DNA from: Paraburkholderia phenoliruptrix
Lineage (GTDB): Bacteria > Pseudomonadota > Gammaproteobacteria > Burkholderiales > Burkholderiaceae
Direction: 5' to 3'
DNA: 64,000 nucleotides
Assembly: GCF_019511605.1 (NCBI RefSeq)
Contig: NZ_JAEUAV010000001.1
Span: forward strand, 496,001 to 560,000
Made by a program: the position numbers and the translations under genes. Below the pieces are notes generated by a model, which had not been told where the DNA came from, made no database searches, and worked only from the letters and a program-made list of their open reading frames with translations. Shown piece by piece: positions 62,219 to 64,000 of this stretch (position 1 is its first letter; every line of letters starts with the position of its first letter).

Positions 62219-63438
62219 GACGCCTCCTTGGCGTTCTTCTGCGGCTGCGCGATCTCGACATGGTCGCCATCCGCAATCGAATCGCTCGGGTTGATGATGA
62301 CTTTGTCGTTGCCGTCGATTCCGCTTTCTATTTCGAGCGTCTGCCCGAGGTCCTGGGCGATGACGACCTTGCGCAACTGCACGTTGCCGTTCGCGTCGAC
62401 CACGGCAACTCGCGGCCCCTCGGCGCGAAACAGCAAGGCATTGCCGGGCACCATCCATTGTGCTCGGGCGACGGAAGGCAGCGCGACCTGCACATATGCG
62501 CCGGGACGCAGCGTATTGTCAGGGTTCGGCAAGGTCACCTCGACCTGCAACGAGCGGGTGGGCACGTCGATCGCGCCAGAAATGTGCGTGACGGTGCCAT
62601 GAAACTGCTGGCCGGGCAGTTCCGCCTGCGTGACGACCACCTTCTGCCCGACCGACACATTCTGCGCATACGCCTGCGGCAACTGCACATAGACACGCAG
62701 CGGGTCGGACTGCGCAAGCGCGAACAGCGCGCGGCTCGTGCCGCTGCCCGCGTCGATGAGATCGCCCACATCCACATTGCGTTGCGTGATCACGCCTGCA
62801 AACGGCGCGACTATCCGCTTGAACGATTCGAGCTGGCGCAAGCGCTGCACGTTCGCGTCAGCGGCGGCGAGATTGGCGACGCCTTGCGTATAGGTACTTT
62901 GCCGCTCGTCGAGCTCCTGCTGCGATACGGCATCGCGCTGACGAAGCTGCTGCCAGCGCTCGAGCGAGCTCTTCGCCAGTGCGAGACTGGAACTCGTCTG
63001 CTGGCGCTGCGCCAATGCCTGCGCGAGCTCCTGGTCGATTTCAGGCGTATCGAGTTCTGCGAGCAACTGCCCCTGCTTCACTCGCGTGCCGATATCCACA
63101 TACCAGCGCAGCAGATAGCCGGTGGAACGCGCATAGATCGGCGATTCGACGCTGCCGCGCAAGGTGCCAGGCAGTGTGGTCGTGCCGCCACCTTCGGCGG
63201 GCGTCGGGCTCACCACGTTCACGTACTGCGTGGCGTTGAGCTTCGTCGTTTGCTCGACGGCGCGGTTTTCCATGAGCCTGGCAATCACGGTACGCAACGC
63301 GCCGAGTGCGAGCAGGACCAGCACGATGCAGATGGCGATCTTCGCGCGCTTCCATTCGCGATTGCGCGGCGGCAGTGCGTGGCCGCTTTCCGTCTCTCGC
63401 GATGGAATCGCCAGCGATGCATGAGTTTTTTCGGTCAT
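62215..63438 (-). CDS. RND periplasmic adaptor protein, second cassette
   Basis: A 407-residue membrane fusion protein. A charged N-terminus with an inner-membrane anchor helix near 33-52 (AICIVLVLLALGALRTVIARL) is not followed by a lipobox, unlike the first cassette. Lipoyl-type motifs TGYLLRWYVDIGTRVKQGQLL and IVAPFAGVITQRNVDVGDLI flank the coiled coil. It lies 110 bp after the pump gene; that gap holds short gcgggtttcg repeats. Confidence 0.92.
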   Translation of the reverse strand: MTEKTHASLAIPSRETESGHALPPRNREWKRAKIAICIVLVLLALGALRTVIARLMENRAVEQTTKLNATQYVNVVSPTPAEGGGTTTLPGTLRGSVESPIYARSTGYLLRWYVDIGTRVKQGQLLAELDTPEIDQELAQALAQRQQTSSSLALAKSSLERWQQLRQRDAVSQQELDERQSTYTQGVANLAAADANVQRLRQLESFKRIVAPFAGVITQRNVDVGDLIDAGSGTSRALFALAQSDPLRVYVQLPQAYAQNVSVGQKVVVTQAELPGQQFHGTVTHISGAIDVPTRSLQVEVTLPNPDNTLRPGAYVQVALPSVARAQWMVPGNALLFRAEGPRVAVVDANGNVQLRKVVIAQDLGQTLEIESGIDGNDKVIINPSDSIADGDHVEIAQPQKNAKEAS

Positions 63439-63548
63439 CTCAGTTAGTAAATCTCGGTTAGCCAGCTCCGTCAGTGGGGGCTGCCGTTCCTGTTCAGGTC
63501 GTCTTTCGCTGCGGGTTTCGTTGCGGGTTTCGCTCTATCAATCGAGCC

Positions 63549-64000
63549 TCAGGCCGGCGCGCCGGCGCTGCCTTCGTGATCGTTGCGCTGCCGCCGTGCG
63601 AGCCTCGTGTGAATGCCCGCGAATACGAGCGGCACGAAAAACAGCGTGGACACCGTTGCAAACAGCAATCCGCCAATCACCGCGCGGCCGAGCGGCGCGT
63701 TCTGCTCGGCGCCTTCGCCCAGACCGAGCGCCATCGGAACCATGCCGATGATCATTGCAAACGCCGTCATCAGCACTGGGCGGATGCGGCTCGCTCCCGC
63801 TTCGAGCGCGGCCGTGAGCGGCGGCGCGCCGGCCGAAAGCCGCTGTCGCGCGAACGCGACCATCAGAATGCTGTTCGCCGTGGCGACGCCCATCGTCATG
63901 ATCGCACCGGTGAGCGCAGGCACGCTCAGATGCGTGCCGGTCAGAAACAGCATCCACACAATGCCGGCGAGTGCCGCGGGCAACGCGCTCACGATAATGA
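63549..64000 (-). CDS. RND efflux pump, C-terminal end only
   Basis: The frame is open at the right edge, so only the last 150 residues are seen. They contain helices 10-12 of an RND permease: GAIMTMGVATANSILMVAFA, IRPVLMTAFAMIIGMVPMAL and APLGRAVIGGLLFATVSTLF. The repertoire resembles HAE-1-type pumps. It should be the first gene of the second cassette with the adaptor and channel that follow. Confidence 0.9.
   Translation of the reverse strand, partial: IIVSALPAALAGIVWMLFLTGTHLSVPALTGAIMTMGVATANSILMVAFARQRLSAGAPPLTAALEAGASRIRPVLMTAFAMIIGMVPMALGLGEGAEQNAPLGRAVIGGLLFATVSTLFFVPLVFAGIHTRLARRQRNDHEGSAGAPA

Overview
The window is GC-rich, tightly packed bacterial chromosome. The gene set points to a beta-proteobacterium of the Burkholderia/Paraburkholderia/Caballeronia group. 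This includes a YqjE/DUF883 envelope cluster, a bcsDPQABZC cellulose operon, a split hpaG1/hpaG2 homoprotocatechuate pathway, CusRS/IrlRS-like two-component genes next to RND pumps, and paired YceI proteins. The assignment rests on protein recognition from the sequence, not on a database search. I see no tRNA, rRNA, insertion sequence, prophage or CRISPR array.

Layout. 1-3.6 kb, minus strand: a membrane protein cut by the left edge, a zinc alcohol dehydrogenase, a YqjE/DUF883 stress cluster and a 70-residue LPLSYW protein. 4.0-8.5 kb, plus: a three-gene operon of TonB-dependent receptor, YfiR-like periplasmic protein and CHASE8-like GGDEF-EAL enzyme, which looks like an outer-membrane-to-cyclic-di-GMP signalling relay. 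8.5-11.1 kb: a MarR regulator with a clear operator, an isochorismatase-fold hydrolase lacking the usual cysteine, and an MFS exporter, closed by a strong terminator. 11.2-15.6 kb: mmsA divergent from an MHS-family transporter, then a sulfotransferase-like gene. 15.7-22.3 kb: the hpaR regulator divergent from hpaG1-G2-E-D-F-H-I, a full meta-cleavage route from homoprotocatechuate to pyruvate and succinic semialdehyde, but without the hpaBC monooxygenase.

22.5-41.7 kb: biofilm section. A membrane GGDEF-EAL protein with a C-terminal sensor-like region is divergent from the cellulose operon bcsD-P-Q-A-B-Z-C. BcsA carries a PilZ domain, so local cyclic-di-GMP enzymes may set its activity. BcsC carries a long Gln/Pro/Tyr/Ala-rich insert. 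A hybrid histidine kinase with two receiver domains follows.

42-50.6 kb, minus: a tripartite RND efflux operon (outer-membrane factor, adaptor, pump) running into its own OmpR-type regulator and kinase, preceded by a small secreted protein with degenerate EF-hands. A G-run motif able to form a quadruplex lies directly before the outer-membrane factor. 51-58.4 kb: a second LPLSYW protein overlapping an FNT-family channel gene, an ArsB-like transporter with a 12-bp minisatellite upstream, two YceI proteins, a Gly/Ser-linker lipoprotein, a beta-barrel protein and DNA polymerase IV. 58.4-64 kb, minus: a second RND cassette (pump cut by the right edge, adaptor, outer-membrane factor) followed by a CusRS-like two-component pair. 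Both efflux cassettes therefore have the same pump-then-TCS design.

The most unusual items are the TonB-receptor/YfiR/GGDEF-EAL operon, the BcsC low-complexity insert, the two LPLSYW small proteins, and several well-formed operators or DNA structures close to start codons.
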